A stretch of 64,000 nt of DNA. Source: Phycisphaerales bacterium (GTDB lineage: Bacteria > Planctomycetota > Phycisphaerae > Phycisphaerales > UBA1924). The stretch covers positions 62,001 to 126,000 of the forward strand of contig JAIEUA010000003.1 in assembly GCA_019744815.1 (NCBI GenBank), in the 5' to 3' direction. Under the pieces are notes generated by a model, which was not told the DNA's origin, searched no databases, and saw nothing but the letters and a program-made list of their open reading frames with translations. The position numbers and the translations under genes were made by a program. This document shows, one piece after another, positions 32,065 to 40,246 of the stretch. The number at the start of each line of letters is the position of its first letter. Position 1 is the stretch's first letter.

Positions 32065-32412
32065 GCGAGGGCAGTAAGCGAGGTCCGCGAGAGAGCCGCA
32101 TAGAGCAATCACCACGAAGCCCCGCACGATGCGGGGCTTTTTCGTGCGTTCGCGCACGATGCGGGACTCGTCCGCCCGTCGCCGGGGCGGAAAGCACAAG
32201 GCAGAAAGTGAGGGTCGGGATCCTCGACCGGCAGATGAATCTGCCGGCAACGGTCGTGCGCCCTGCCGGGCGGAAGCCAGGGGGAGAACGTGTCGTGGAC
32301 CAATCTGGAAGTCGAGGACGCGTGCTCACGGGGAGACCGGCGATGAGGCTGTTCGCCGAAGTGAGCGCTCACCGAAGTCGTGGCGACGCGAGACGGTGCC
32401 GTGCTTGCTTCT
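32065..32412. other. Convergent intergenic region after the Fo operon
   Basis: This 348-bp region holds the atp terminator, a degenerate copy of its GCACGATGCGGG arm at about 32152, and two dyads. CCGGCAGAT-GA-ATCTGCCGG (32228-32247) has perfect 9-bp arms, and GTGAGCGCTCAC (32361-32372) is a perfect 12-bp palindrome. No gene is supported here. Confidence 0.6.
32117..32142 (+). terminator. Intrinsic terminator of the atp Fo-delta operon
   Basis: AGCCCCGC (32118-32125), loop ACGAT and GCGGGGCT (32131-32138) make a perfect 8-bp GC-rich stem followed by TTTTT. It is the clearest plus-strand terminator in the window and marks the end of the partial atp operon. Confidence 0.92.
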
Positions 32413-34131
32413 TCAGTTCAACTCAACGCACACCCAGCCCGGACCGGTTTCTGCGGTGCCGGCGGGGGCGGTGAGCAGGTGCAGGCGCACGTCGGTGTCG
32501 AGGAGGGGGCGGACGCGTTTGGGGGCGTCGGTGAGCAGGTGCTGCTCGGGGGCGAAGGCGAGCGGCTTGGCCTGGCGGAAGGCCCGCTCGAGCAAGGCGG
32601 CGTGGGCGAGGGCCCAGGTGCGGGCGACGGCGAGCTTGGAGAAGGCCGCGTTGGGGTCGGTCGCGTCGGCGTGGGAGCGGGCGATGAGGTGCAGCCGCCC
32701 GGAGGGATCGACGGCGAGCTCGACCTCGGGGGCGTAGGGGCAGCGTGCTTCGAGCGGCTCGAGCGAGGGCAGGTGGCGAGCGAGCGAGGTGGTGGGCGCG
32801 AGCGGCGAAGGCTCGGAGTTGGCCGTGGACGCGGCGGCGTGCGGAGCCGCGGTCGAGACGACAGCGGTCGGCGCGCTGCGTGGCGCAGCCACCGGAGGTG
32901 GTGCGGGCGGGGGTGCGATTGGCGTCGGGACGACGGCCGCGGGAGGGAACGCATCCGGGACGGGTGCGGCGAACGTCCCGGTCTCTTTCGACTCCGGCGC
33001 CTCGGCGGCGCAGGGGTCGGGCTGGTGATCCGGAGCGGGCGGCTCGGGCAGGGCACCCACGCCGTTCACCGCGGATGCGGGCGGGAGTCGGGTCGCGACC
33101 GATTCGCGCACGAGCTCGATCAGGCGATCGTGCGAGAGATTGGGGCGCCCGCGGTAGACGTTGGCGGTCGAGCCGGGCGTGATCTTGGCGGAGCAGGACT
33201 CGCTGCTGACGGACTTGCCCAGGAACTTCTCGGCGGCCTTGGAGAGCTTCTTGGCGGCGTCGCCCGCGGCGTCGGTGGAGCTGCCCATCACGACGACGTG
33301 CAGCGGCGGGATGTCGGCACCCAGGGTCTTGATCACGCGGTAGCACGCGACGACGGCGGCCTCGTCGGCTCCGGTCAGCACGCTGGCGCAGTCCGAGGCG
33401 CGCAGGCATCGCATGAGTTCCGCCGCGTCCATGCCTTCGGCGGCCTCGTCGATGCGGACGATCCACTGATCGCTCACGCTCTTGAGGTGCCGGATCGCGT
33501 CGGCGACGCTGGGCATGGGGCCCATGTTGGGCGGGAGCGAGGCGGGCGGGAAGGCGACATCGACCGAGACGTCGGCACCCGAGACGCGGAGGAGTACGAC
33601 GGGCTTGGCCGCGGTCTGGGCCCGGTGCTTGGCGTACTGCATCACCCACGCCGAGCCGAGCACGGGCAGGTGGCCGACGATCAGCGACTCGATGAACGTG
33701 CCGGCGGCGTTGGCGCCGACCATCGGCTCGGGCTTGGCGGATTCGGCCTTGGCGGCGGCCGCCTTCGCGGGCTTCAGAGACTTTGCCTGAGCGGCGTTCG
33801 GCTTGGCCGGGGCGGCGGGCTTGGATTCGATGATGGGGGCGGCGGCGCGGGGAGCCTGGAGCCCGCCGGGGCCGATACGGGCGACGGTGGTGTCGCTGCC
33901 GTCCAAGAAGAGATCCGCCAGCACGTCGGCGTCTTCGAAGGGAAAGGCTGCGGCGAGGTCGTCGCGGTGGTTGCGAGGCAGACGAGAACCGCGGCTGACG
34001 GGGCCGCCTTCGTCGGCGACGGGCGAGTCTTCGTGCAGGGCGCGATGGAAGACGAACGAGGCGTCTCCCGCGTGATCGCTCGGCGAGTGTCCGGGTGGAT
34101 GGCCGGGCGGGTTGTTGCTGTGATCGTCCAC
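32413..34131 (-). CDS. MinD/FlhG-like protein lacking the P-loop, partner of ParA-CBM48
   Basis: This 572-residue protein has a disordered Pro/Ala/Lys-rich N-terminus (about 1-137), a central domain (138-350), a second Pro/Ala-rich linker and a C-terminal domain (about 470-572). The centre resembles the later half of a MinD/FlhG fold: DCASVLTGADEAAVVACYRV, then HVVVMGSSTDAAGDAAKKL and AAEKFLGKSV. The place of the Walker A reads VLGSAWVMQYAKH, so no K-G-G-x-G-K-T exists and ATPase activity is unlikely. It starts with GTG 34131, 51 nt behind the ParA-CBM48 gene on the same strand. Function unknown; a regulatory or adaptor partner is inferred. Confidence 0.65.
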   Translation of the reverse strand: MDDHSNNPPGHPPGHSPSDHAGDASFVFHRALHEDSPVADEGGPVSRGSRLPRNHRDDLAAAFPFEDADVLADLFLDGSDTTVARIGPGGLQAPRAAAPIIESKPAAPAKPNAAQAKSLKPAKAAAAKAESAKPEPMVGANAAGTFIESLIVGHLPVLGSAWVMQYAKHRAQTAAKPVVLLRVSGADVSVDVAFPPASLPPNMGPMPSVADAIRHLKSVSDQWIVRIDEAAEGMDAAELMRCLRASDCASVLTGADEAAVVACYRVIKTLGADIPPLHVVVMGSSTDAAGDAAKKLSKAAEKFLGKSVSSESCSAKITPGSTANVYRGRPNLSHDRLIELVRESVATRLPPASAVNGVGALPEPPAPDHQPDPCAAEAPESKETGTFAAPVPDAFPPAAVVPTPIAPPPAPPPVAAPRSAPTAVVSTAAPHAAASTANSEPSPLAPTTSLARHLPSLEPLEARCPYAPEVELAVDPSGRLHLIARSHADATDPNAAFSKLAVARTWALAHAALLERAFRQAKPLAFAPEQHLLTDAPKRVRPLLDTDVRLHLLTAPAGTAETGPGWVCVELN

Positions 34132-34182
34132 AAAGACCTTTCGAGGATGCGTCGGGCGGAAGTCGAACGGATGGTGCGGTGC

Positions 34183-35883
34183 TTACGCGGCGCCCTGCTT
34201 GAAGAGGGAGTTGATCGAGAGCGAGCGGCTCTCAAGGACGTCGTCCATGCGACGGCTGCCGATGCCCTGGACGGTGACGACGCTGTTGAGTTCGCCGAAG
34301 GGGTTGACCTCGGCGGCGGCGTTGTGCGGATCGGCGGTCCAGGCGCCGTCGACCACGAGCCGGTACTGGTGCGTGCCGGGAGCGATCTGGACGCAGAGCT
34401 CAAAGACGCCCAGCTCGGGGTTGAGGTGCATCTGATGAGCGGTGGTGGACCAGTTGTTGAACGAGCCGGCGATGCTCACCGTCTGACCCAGCGAGGCGGG
34501 CTGCACGAAGAGCACACCCTGGGCGGTGACGCGGACGCCGAGGATTCGGCGATCGGGCTCGGCGCGGACGGGCTTGGGCTCGTTCACCGGCTGCTCGAGC
34601 CGCAGCGGGGTGGTCGAGATCGCCTCGGACTCGGTCGATTCGCCGGCGACGCGGCGCAGGAGCTTTTGGGCGCGATAGACGAGCTCGGCGGCTCGACTGG
34701 TGGGCCGGGTTTCGTCGGGGGCGGCGATGGTGGCCGTGGTCGCGGGAGCGGTCGCGGTTTGCGGAGAGGAACGGGTCGAGGCCAGCAGGGCTTCGCGGAT
34801 CGCCGAGACATCGACCGGTGAGGTGGTGGCCAAGGGCCGGAACGCGGGCGAGGTGGCTGCGGAGGCCGCGAGGGGAGTTGCGACGCCCGTGCCGGGGGTC
34901 GAGTCGGCGGGGATCGCGGCGGATTGAACGACCTCCTCGATGGTCGCGGAGGCGACGTCGAAGGTGGTGGACCGGGGCTCGGTCACGCCGGAGTCGATCG
35001 ATGCGGGGGTGTTGGGCTTGGGTGTGTCGATCTCGGGCTTGAGCTCGACGGGGAGCAGGGACTGCTGCCAATTCGGCTCGGCGACGGTGGAGATGGTCGA
35101 GAGCTTGAGGCCCAGACGCACGCCGATCCAGCGGGAGAGGTCGATGTAGTCCTTCGAGCCCGGGGCGTCGGGGGCGTGGTCGATGGCGGGCTGGCCGAAG
35201 CTGGCGGCCTCCCGCAGCTTGGCGTCGCGGCGGATGACGATGGGCGCGACCTGATGGCCGAAGCGGCGGCGGAGCTCGCCGAGCAGGTCGTGGGAGACTG
35301 TGCTGGCCTCGTCGTGCAGCGTGGGCACGAACACGATCGGGATCTCGACGTTGAGCTTCTTGGCCAGGGCCTTCACGGTGGTGAGCTGGCGGGTCGCACC
35401 CTGGAGGGCGAAGAAGCCGGTCTCGACCGGGATCACGACGGTGTGGGCGGCGGCGAGGGCGTTGAAGGTGAGCAGGCCGATCGCGGGGGAACAGTCCACC
35501 AGCGCGACGTCGTAGTCGTTCTTGAGCCGGTCGAGGACCTGAGCGAGTCGGCGTTCCTTGTCGGGCTTGTCGGCGAGGCCGCCGCGGGTCGCTTCGAGAC
35601 CGGCGAGCTTCATGCGGCTGGGGGCCAGGTCGAAGTTTCGGCCGACGCGCCAGAGCAGGCGGGTGGTGTCGATGGGGCGCGACGAGGGCATGACAAGGAC
35701 ATCGCTGATGTCCAAGTCGATCTTGGACTCGGGCACGCCCAGACCGACGGCGCAGTGCGACTGCGGGTCGAGGTCGACGAGCAGCGTGCGAAGCCCACCG
35801 CGAGCGAGAGCGGCCGAGAGATTGACGGCGGTGGTGGTCTTCCCACAGCCGCCCTTTTGATTGACGATCGTGATAATCCGCAC
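34183..35883 (-). CDS. ParA-family ATPase fused to a glycogen-binding (CBM48/AMPK-type) domain
   Basis: This 566-residue fusion starts with a ParA/Soj ATPase (about 1-255): deviant Walker A QKGGCGKTTT at 9-18, VDLDPQSH, VDCSPAIGLLTFNAL and the late VSHDLLGELRRRFG. A Pro/Ala/Thr-rich linker follows. The C-terminal domain (about 450-537) matches the AMPK-beta/CBM48 glycogen-binding fold: VSIAGSFNNWS, then YRLVVDGAWTADPHN and FGELNSVVTV. Start GTG 35883 is set by AAGGAG 6 nt upstream and gives MRIITIVNQKGG. No parB or parS is nearby, arguing against chromosome partition. A ParA-type cargo-positioning role for a glucan granule or complex is inference. Confidence 0.88.
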   Translation of the reverse strand: MRIITIVNQKGGCGKTTTAVNLSAALARGGLRTLLVDLDPQSHCAVGLGVPESKIDLDISDVLVMPSSRPIDTTRLLWRVGRNFDLAPSRMKLAGLEATRGGLADKPDKERRLAQVLDRLKNDYDVALVDCSPAIGLLTFNALAAAHTVVIPVETGFFALQGATRQLTTVKALAKKLNVEIPIVFVPTLHDEASTVSHDLLGELRRRFGHQVAPIVIRRDAKLREAASFGQPAIDHAPDAPGSKDYIDLSRWIGVRLGLKLSTISTVAEPNWQQSLLPVELKPEIDTPKPNTPASIDSGVTEPRSTTFDVASATIEEVVQSAAIPADSTPGTGVATPLAASAATSPAFRPLATTSPVDVSAIREALLASTRSSPQTATAPATTATIAAPDETRPTSRAAELVYRAQKLLRRVAGESTESEAISTTPLRLEQPVNEPKPVRAEPDRRILGVRVTAQGVLFVQPASLGQTVSIAGSFNNWSTTAHQMHLNPELGVFELCVQIAPGTHQYRLVVDGAWTADPHNAAAEVNPFGELNSVVTVQGIGSRRMDDVLESRSLSINSLFKQGAA

Positions 35884-36245
35884 GTGCCACTCCTTGGCGT
35901 CGGCGGGGGACACGGAGAACCCGTGCCTTTCCGCGGCGGAGTCCGAGCCGCACGAACCCTGCGGCGACCTCTGCCGAGCGATCCCGTGCGACCCATCAGC
36001 CGCTGCTGTATCGGCCGAGCTTGCGCTCGGGCTTGAAACGGACGGTGTTCGTCGGGGAGGGCAAATTCACGCCGTTCGGACGTGGGGGCCGAGGCGGGCG
36101 AGCGGTCGAGGACGTCTCGAATGGACAACAGGCGACGCGATGGCTCGTTGGTGAAGGGTCGGATGGGTGGGGCTGCGGCCGACCCGAGGCTTCGTCGCAG
36201 AGCCTCCTCAGCCTCGGCGTCTTGGAAGCAGCGGAATTCAGACGC
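35884..36245. other. Upstream region of the ParA-CBM48 gene
   Basis: This 362-bp gap between aroB and the ParA-CBM48 gene (both minus strand) has a 6-bp hairpin (CCGAGC 36015-36020, TTGC, GCTCGG 36025-36030) without a T-run. No gene, palindromic repeat or promoter is recognised with confidence. Confidence 0.45.
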
Positions 36246-37463
36246 TCACACCGACCGGATGGATTCGATCGCCGAGCGCACCGCGGGGGCGGGGATGTCA
36301 GAGCGGATCACGCTGCGGCCCGGGGCGGCGGGCACGATGAGGCGGAGCACGCCCGAGACGCTCTTCTTGTCGTCGGCCATGCGGGCGAGGATCTCGTCGG
36401 TGGCGGGCAGGCCCTTGGCGGCGCGGGGCAGAGCGAGTTGATCGAGCAGGGCGAGGACGCTGTTGGCGTAGCCGCGGTCGAGCCCGAGAGATTCGCCGAG
36501 CGCGCAGGCGGCGCGGAGGCCGAGGGCGACGGCTTCGCCGTGGTGGATCGCGCCGGGCAGCTCGGTTCCGTCGGCACGCATGCCGCGGGCGTCGGGCAGC
36601 GCCTCGATGGCGTGGCCGAAGGTGTGGCCGAGGTTGAGCAGCGCGCGGCCGGTTGTGCCTTCGGCTTCTTCGCGTTCATCTCCGGCAACGACGCGGGCCT
36701 TGATGGCGACGTTGCGGGCGATCAGTTCGCACAGGGCGGCGGTTTCGCGGGCGGCGAGCGCGCCCGCGGCGGTCTGCGTCCACGCCATCAGGTCCGGGTC
36801 GCCGAACTCGGCGCTGAGCATCGCGTGCTTCACGCATTCGGCGAGGCCGGCGCGGAAGGTGCGGTCGTCGAGTGTGGCGAGCGTGGCGAGGTCCGCGAGC
36901 ACGCCGATGGGCTGGTGGAACGCGCCGACCATGTTCTTCTTGAGCGTGCCGGAGAGCTCAAGGTTGACGCCGGTCTTGCCGCCGACGGAGGCGTCGACCA
37001 TCGACAGGAGCGTGGTGGGGCACTGGACGACCGCGACGCCGCGGCGGTAGGCCGAGGCGGCGAAGCCGGCGACGTCTCCAACGATCCCGCCACCGAGAGC
37101 GATCACGACATCGGTGCGTTCGACACGGGCCTTGGTCATCGATTCGCAGAGCTTCTGGATCGTCGCGAGGCTCTTGTCGTGCTCGGTGGCTCGTAGTTCG
37201 TGCACGGTGGCGTCGAGCGAGACCGACGCAAACCCGGCGAGCAGACGCTGCCGATCCGCGGCGGAGACGCCCGAATCAACCACCACGAACGCGCGGCGAG
37301 GCTTGGTGCCGAGCCGCTCGCGGACCAGCATGCCGGCGAATTCGAGAAGCTCGGAGCCGACAGCGACCACGTACGAGCGCTCGCCGAGATCGACGCGGAC
37401 CGTTCGCGTCTGCGCCGAGGCGGTCGAGGGAACCGGATCGATGTTCGCGTCGGCGTCGGTCAT
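36246..37463 (-). CDS. aroB: 3-dehydroquinate synthase
   Basis: This 405-residue enzyme converts DAHP to 3-dehydroquinate using NAD+ and a divalent metal. Family landmarks are ALGGGIVGDVAGFAAS, PTTLLSMVDASVGGKTGVN, the metal-ligand region GLAECVKHAML and the second metal motif LNLGHTFGHAIEA. The N-terminus carries about 20 additional residues. It is 66 nt downstream of rsfS on the same strand; an octamer repeat array sits in that gap, close to its start. The following pathway enzymes are fused in AroDE at 16.7 kb. Confidence 0.96.
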   Translation of the reverse strand: MTDADANIDPVPSTASAQTRTVRVDLGERSYVVAVGSELLEFAGMLVRERLGTKPRRAFVVVDSGVSAADRQRLLAGFASVSLDATVHELRATEHDKSLATIQKLCESMTKARVERTDVVIALGGGIVGDVAGFAASAYRRGVAVVQCPTTLLSMVDASVGGKTGVNLELSGTLKKNMVGAFHQPIGVLADLATLATLDDRTFRAGLAECVKHAMLSAEFGDPDLMAWTQTAAGALAARETAALCELIARNVAIKARVVAGDEREEAEGTTGRALLNLGHTFGHAIEALPDARGMRADGTELPGAIHHGEAVALGLRAACALGESLGLDRGYANSVLALLDQLALPRAAKGLPATDEILARMADDKKSVSGVLRLIVPAAPGRSVIRSDIPAPAVRSAIESIRSV

Positions 37464-37482
37464 GCTCGTGGATGCGGTGTCG

Positions 37483-37527
37483 ATGGAGAAGAAGGCATCG
37501 AGGCAAGCGGCATCGAGGCATCGAGTC
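37483..37527 (-). repeat. 8-nt-period array (CTCGATGC type) before aroB
   Basis: On the minus strand CTCGATGC, CTCGATGC, CGCTTGC and CTCGATGC run into CTTCTTCT, ending about 20 nt before the aroB ATG. The order, including the odd third unit and CTTCTTC end, mirrors the array at 5430-5471. Confidence 0.7.
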
Positions 37528-37529
37528 GT

Positions 37530-38195
37530 TTAGGCCTCGACGGTGTTCAGGCCGGCGCGGTCGCGGGCGGGGCTGCCGGGGCGCTCCCACGGGATGCGGG
37601 GCGCGTCGCCCCACATCATCTCGATGTCGTAGTGGGCCCGGGTGTTGGGCTCAAAGAGATGAACGATCACGTTCATGAAATCGGCCAGCAGCCAGGTGGC
37701 GCGGTCGTCGCTGGTGGAGCGGACGGCCGAGTAACCGATCTTGGCGCCGACCTCTTCGACATCGTGGAGGGTCGAGCGCATCTGGCGGTCGGAGGTGCCC
37801 GAGCCGATGACGAGGTAGTCGGTCATGGGGTTGCGGCCGCGGACGTCGAGCAGCACGATGTCGGTGCACTTGTCGTCGTGGAGCAGGCGTGCGGCTTCGA
37901 TCGCGAAGGACTCGGCCTGGGACGCCGGGACGTGGACCTTGGGTTTCGGTGCGGGCTTGGGCGCGGGCTTGGGCGCGGGCTTGGGAGCGGGGCTGGCGGC
38001 GACCGGCGCGGTCGTCTTGGCCGCGCGCTTCTTCGTCGAGCGGGGGGCGGACTTGGGCGCGCTCCTTGGCGAGTTCTTAGGGGTGCTCTTGAACTTCGCT
38101 GGCGACTTCGAAGCGGCTTTGGCGGCCCCCTTCTTCACGGGCTTGGCGGCGAACTTCTTGGCGGGGGCTTTGGACTTCTTCTTGGCTGGGGGCAT
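37530..38195 (-). CDS. rsfS: Ribosomal silencing factor RsfS with histone H1-like N-tail
   Basis: This 221-residue protein has a C-terminal RsfS/Iojap domain (about 92-205: CTDIVLLDVRGRNPMTDYLV, RATWLLADFMNVIVHLF) that binds uL14 and blocks subunit joining in starved cells. The first 88 residues are almost entirely Lys, Ala, Pro and Ser, with PAPK repeats (ASPAPKPAPKPAPK). This resembles histone H1 C-tails and other nucleic-acid-binding tails. The tail roughly doubles the protein's usual size. ATG 38195. aroB follows on the same strand. Confidence 0.9.
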   Translation of the reverse strand: MPPAKKKSKAPAKKFAAKPVKKGAAKAASKSPAKFKSTPKNSPRSAPKSAPRSTKKRAAKTTAPVAASPAPKPAPKPAPKPAPKPKVHVPASQAESFAIEAARLLHDDKCTDIVLLDVRGRNPMTDYLVIGSGTSDRQMRSTLHDVEEVGAKIGYSAVRSTSDDRATWLLADFMNVIVHLFEPNTRAHYDIEMMWGDAPRIPWERPGSPARDRAGLNTVEA

Positions 38196-38290
38196 GCGTG
38201 CACTCGACGTTGAGGATTCGAACAGGGAGAACGACAGCGGCTAGTTTATGCGCCGTGACGCGTGCACACTCGTGGGCGGCACCGATGTGT

Positions 38291-39160
38291 TTAGACGGGG
38301 AACAGCGTGGCTTGCACGTGTCCGCGGGGCGTGCCGGGACGCAGCGGGGCCGGGATCCAGCCGGTGGACTCGTCGTGGCGGCTCACGGTGAGCGTGTAGC
38401 TGCTCCCGGCGTGCCCGGCCTCGGCCCGGTCGGGGGTGTTGCACTGGCGTGAGAGATGCAGCAGCACGACGTGACGCTTCGGGGCGATCGCGCGGACCGC
38501 ACGCACGCACTGGTCGTTGGAGAGATGGCCCTTGCCGCCCATGATTCGGCGCTTGAGTTGCTCGGGGCGGTTGGACTCGAGCTGCAGCGTCGGGCAGTAG
38601 TTGCTCTCGATCGCCAGCACGTCGACTGCGGTGAGGTGGTCGATCAGTTCCGGCGTCATGCGGCCGACGTCGGTCGCGTAGCCCAGCTCGCTCACGTGGT
38701 CGGCGTGCTCAAGGCTGAAGCGCATGGTCGCCGAGCCCTGGGCGTCGTGCTCGGCGAGGTGCGTGTGGAGCGTGAGCCCCAAGCCCAGCGCGATCTGATC
38801 GTCGAAGACCTCGGTGCGGCGGAAGAGGCGGCCCTCGCGCTCGGCCCGGCGCAGGTGTCTGCGGTGCAGGAAGACCGGGATGTCCTTGAGCGCTTCGAGC
38901 GAGAGCGAGCCGATGTGGTCGTCGTCGAGGTGGGTGATGAGGATGCCGCGGGGAGTGAGATCGCCGACACCCAGCTCGGTCAACGAGCGGCGGATGCGAC
39001 GCAGCGAGAGCCCGCAGTCGATCAGCCAGAGCTCGCGCCCCGCGGCGGTCTCGGTGAGCAGCGCGGAGCAGTTGCCGCTGGACCCGCTGCCTAGCACACA
39101 GAGGCGCAGGCCCGGCGCGGGTTCGCTTCCCGGATGTTCGATCAATCCGGGTTGCGGCAC
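38291..39160 (-). CDS. Metallo-beta-lactamase-fold hydrolase (YycJ/PhnP-like)
   Basis: This 289-residue hydrolase opens with LRLCVLGSGSSGNCSALL, as in the YycJ/WalJ branch. The metal motif is ITHLDDDHIGSL, with later ligands in TDVGR and LLHLSRQCN. The substrate is unknown; relatives act on nucleic acids or cyclic phosphates. I start it at GTG 39160, preceded by AAAGGA with 8 nt spacing; longer frames lack a better site. It follows lpxA by 62 nt and may share its transcript. Confidence 0.82.
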   Translation of the reverse strand: MPQPGLIEHPGSEPAPGLRLCVLGSGSSGNCSALLTETAAGRELWLIDCGLSLRRIRRSLTELGVGDLTPRGILITHLDDDHIGSLSLEALKDIPVFLHRRHLRRAEREGRLFRRTEVFDDQIALGLGLTLHTHLAEHDAQGSATMRFSLEHADHVSELGYATDVGRMTPELIDHLTAVDVLAIESNYCPTLQLESNRPEQLKRRIMGGKGHLSNDQCVRAVRAIAPKRHVVLLHLSRQCNTPDRAEAGHAGSSYTLTVSRHDESTGWIPAPLRPGTPRGHVQATLFPV

Positions 39161-39222
39161 GGAGTCGGTCCTTTCGATCGGCGGCTGGATCGCCCGCGAG
39201 GGGACAGCCAGTGGCACCAAGG

Positions 39223-40110
39223 CTAGTGCATCGAAGACTCTTCTTCTTCGCCGCTGGCCCAGACCGGCTCGCCGCGGCGGACGGACTGGAGGAACGCGGT
39301 GATCTCCCGCGGCGGGCGGAGGGCGCCGCCGGCGATGGGACGCTTGGCGTTCTTGAGGAAGTCGGCGATCTCCTGGGCCGGAGGGCATTCGGCGGCGTGG
39401 CTCTCGCAGATCGCGATCGCGTCGGGGCGGGGCACGGGGCGCTGCAGGGCGAGACGGAACACGGTGCGCAGCTTCTGGATGTGCTCGCGAGCGAACTTGT
39501 TGCGGCGGAGGCCGACCTGGTTGATGCCCATCAGCGGGTTGCGCCCGTAGGCCATGCAGAAGGGCGGGATGTCGGCCGTCATGCCCGAGTAACCCGACAC
39601 GAAGGAGAAGCGGCCGATGCGGAGGAACTGATGGATCGCGGCGAGGCCGCCGATAGTGACGAAGTCGGAGATCTCGCAGTGGCCGCCGAGCACCGCGCCG
39701 TTGACCATGGTGACGTTGTTACCGACCTGGCAGTCGTGCCCGGCGTGGCTCTGCACCATGAAGTAGCAGTTGTTTCCGATGCGAGTCGGGATGGTCGCGT
39801 GAGTCGCGGCATGGATGGTGACGTTCTCGCGGAAGGTGCAGTGGCTCCCGATCTCGACCCCGGGAGTGGGGGAGCCGGGCTTGAACTTGAAATCCTGCGG
39901 CTCGAACCCGATGCACGCGTAGGGGTAGAACGCGCAGCCCTCGCCGATCTTGAGCGGGCCCTGCATCTGGACGTTGGAGATCAGTTTGACGTTGTCGCCG
40001 AGGGTGATGTCGCCCTTGAGGACGCACCACGGGCCGATCTCGACGTTGCTGCCGAGTTTGACCTCTTTTCCGACGATCGCCGTCGGGTCGATGGTTGCCG
40101 CGTGGCTCAT
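39223..40110 (-). CDS. lpxA: Acyl-ACP--UDP-N-acetylglucosamine O-acyltransferase (LpxA-like)
   Basis: This 295-residue left-handed beta-helix protein has hexapeptide repeats throughout the first 190 residues (IDPTAIVGKEVKLGSNVEIG). The catalytic His region is QSHAGHDCQVGNN, equivalent to the His of E. coli LpxA, and the C-terminal helices are present (INQVGLRRNKFAREHIQKLR). LpxA performs the first step of lipid A synthesis, in keeping with an outer membrane. ATG 40110 (MSHAATIDPTAIVG). It is divergent from lipB. Confidence 0.88.
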   Translation of the reverse strand: MSHAATIDPTAIVGKEVKLGSNVEIGPWCVLKGDITLGDNVKLISNVQMQGPLKIGEGCAFYPYACIGFEPQDFKFKPGSPTPGVEIGSHCTFRENVTIHAATHATIPTRIGNNCYFMVQSHAGHDCQVGNNVTMVNGAVLGGHCEISDFVTIGGLAAIHQFLRIGRFSFVSGYSGMTADIPPFCMAYGRNPLMGINQVGLRRNKFAREHIQKLRTVFRLALQRPVPRPDAIAICESHAAECPPAQEIADFLKNAKRPIAGGALRPPREITAFLQSVRRGEPVWASGEEEESSMH

Positions 40111-40246
40111 GGAAAATGATAGATTCGGAATCGCCCGGATGCGATGCCGGCGGGTGCTGGGCGTGACCGGAAGCCGGCGCCCGGGCACGTGCGACGCCCC
40201 CGTGAATGGGGGACGCGTCCGAGCGGGTCGGGACCTTCAATTGATT

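Noticed and set aside
35300..35883. ParA gene as part of a chromosome partition (parABS) locus
   Set aside because: There is no parB, no parS-like palindrome and no gidB/mnmG neighbourhood, and the protein has a CBM48 tail.
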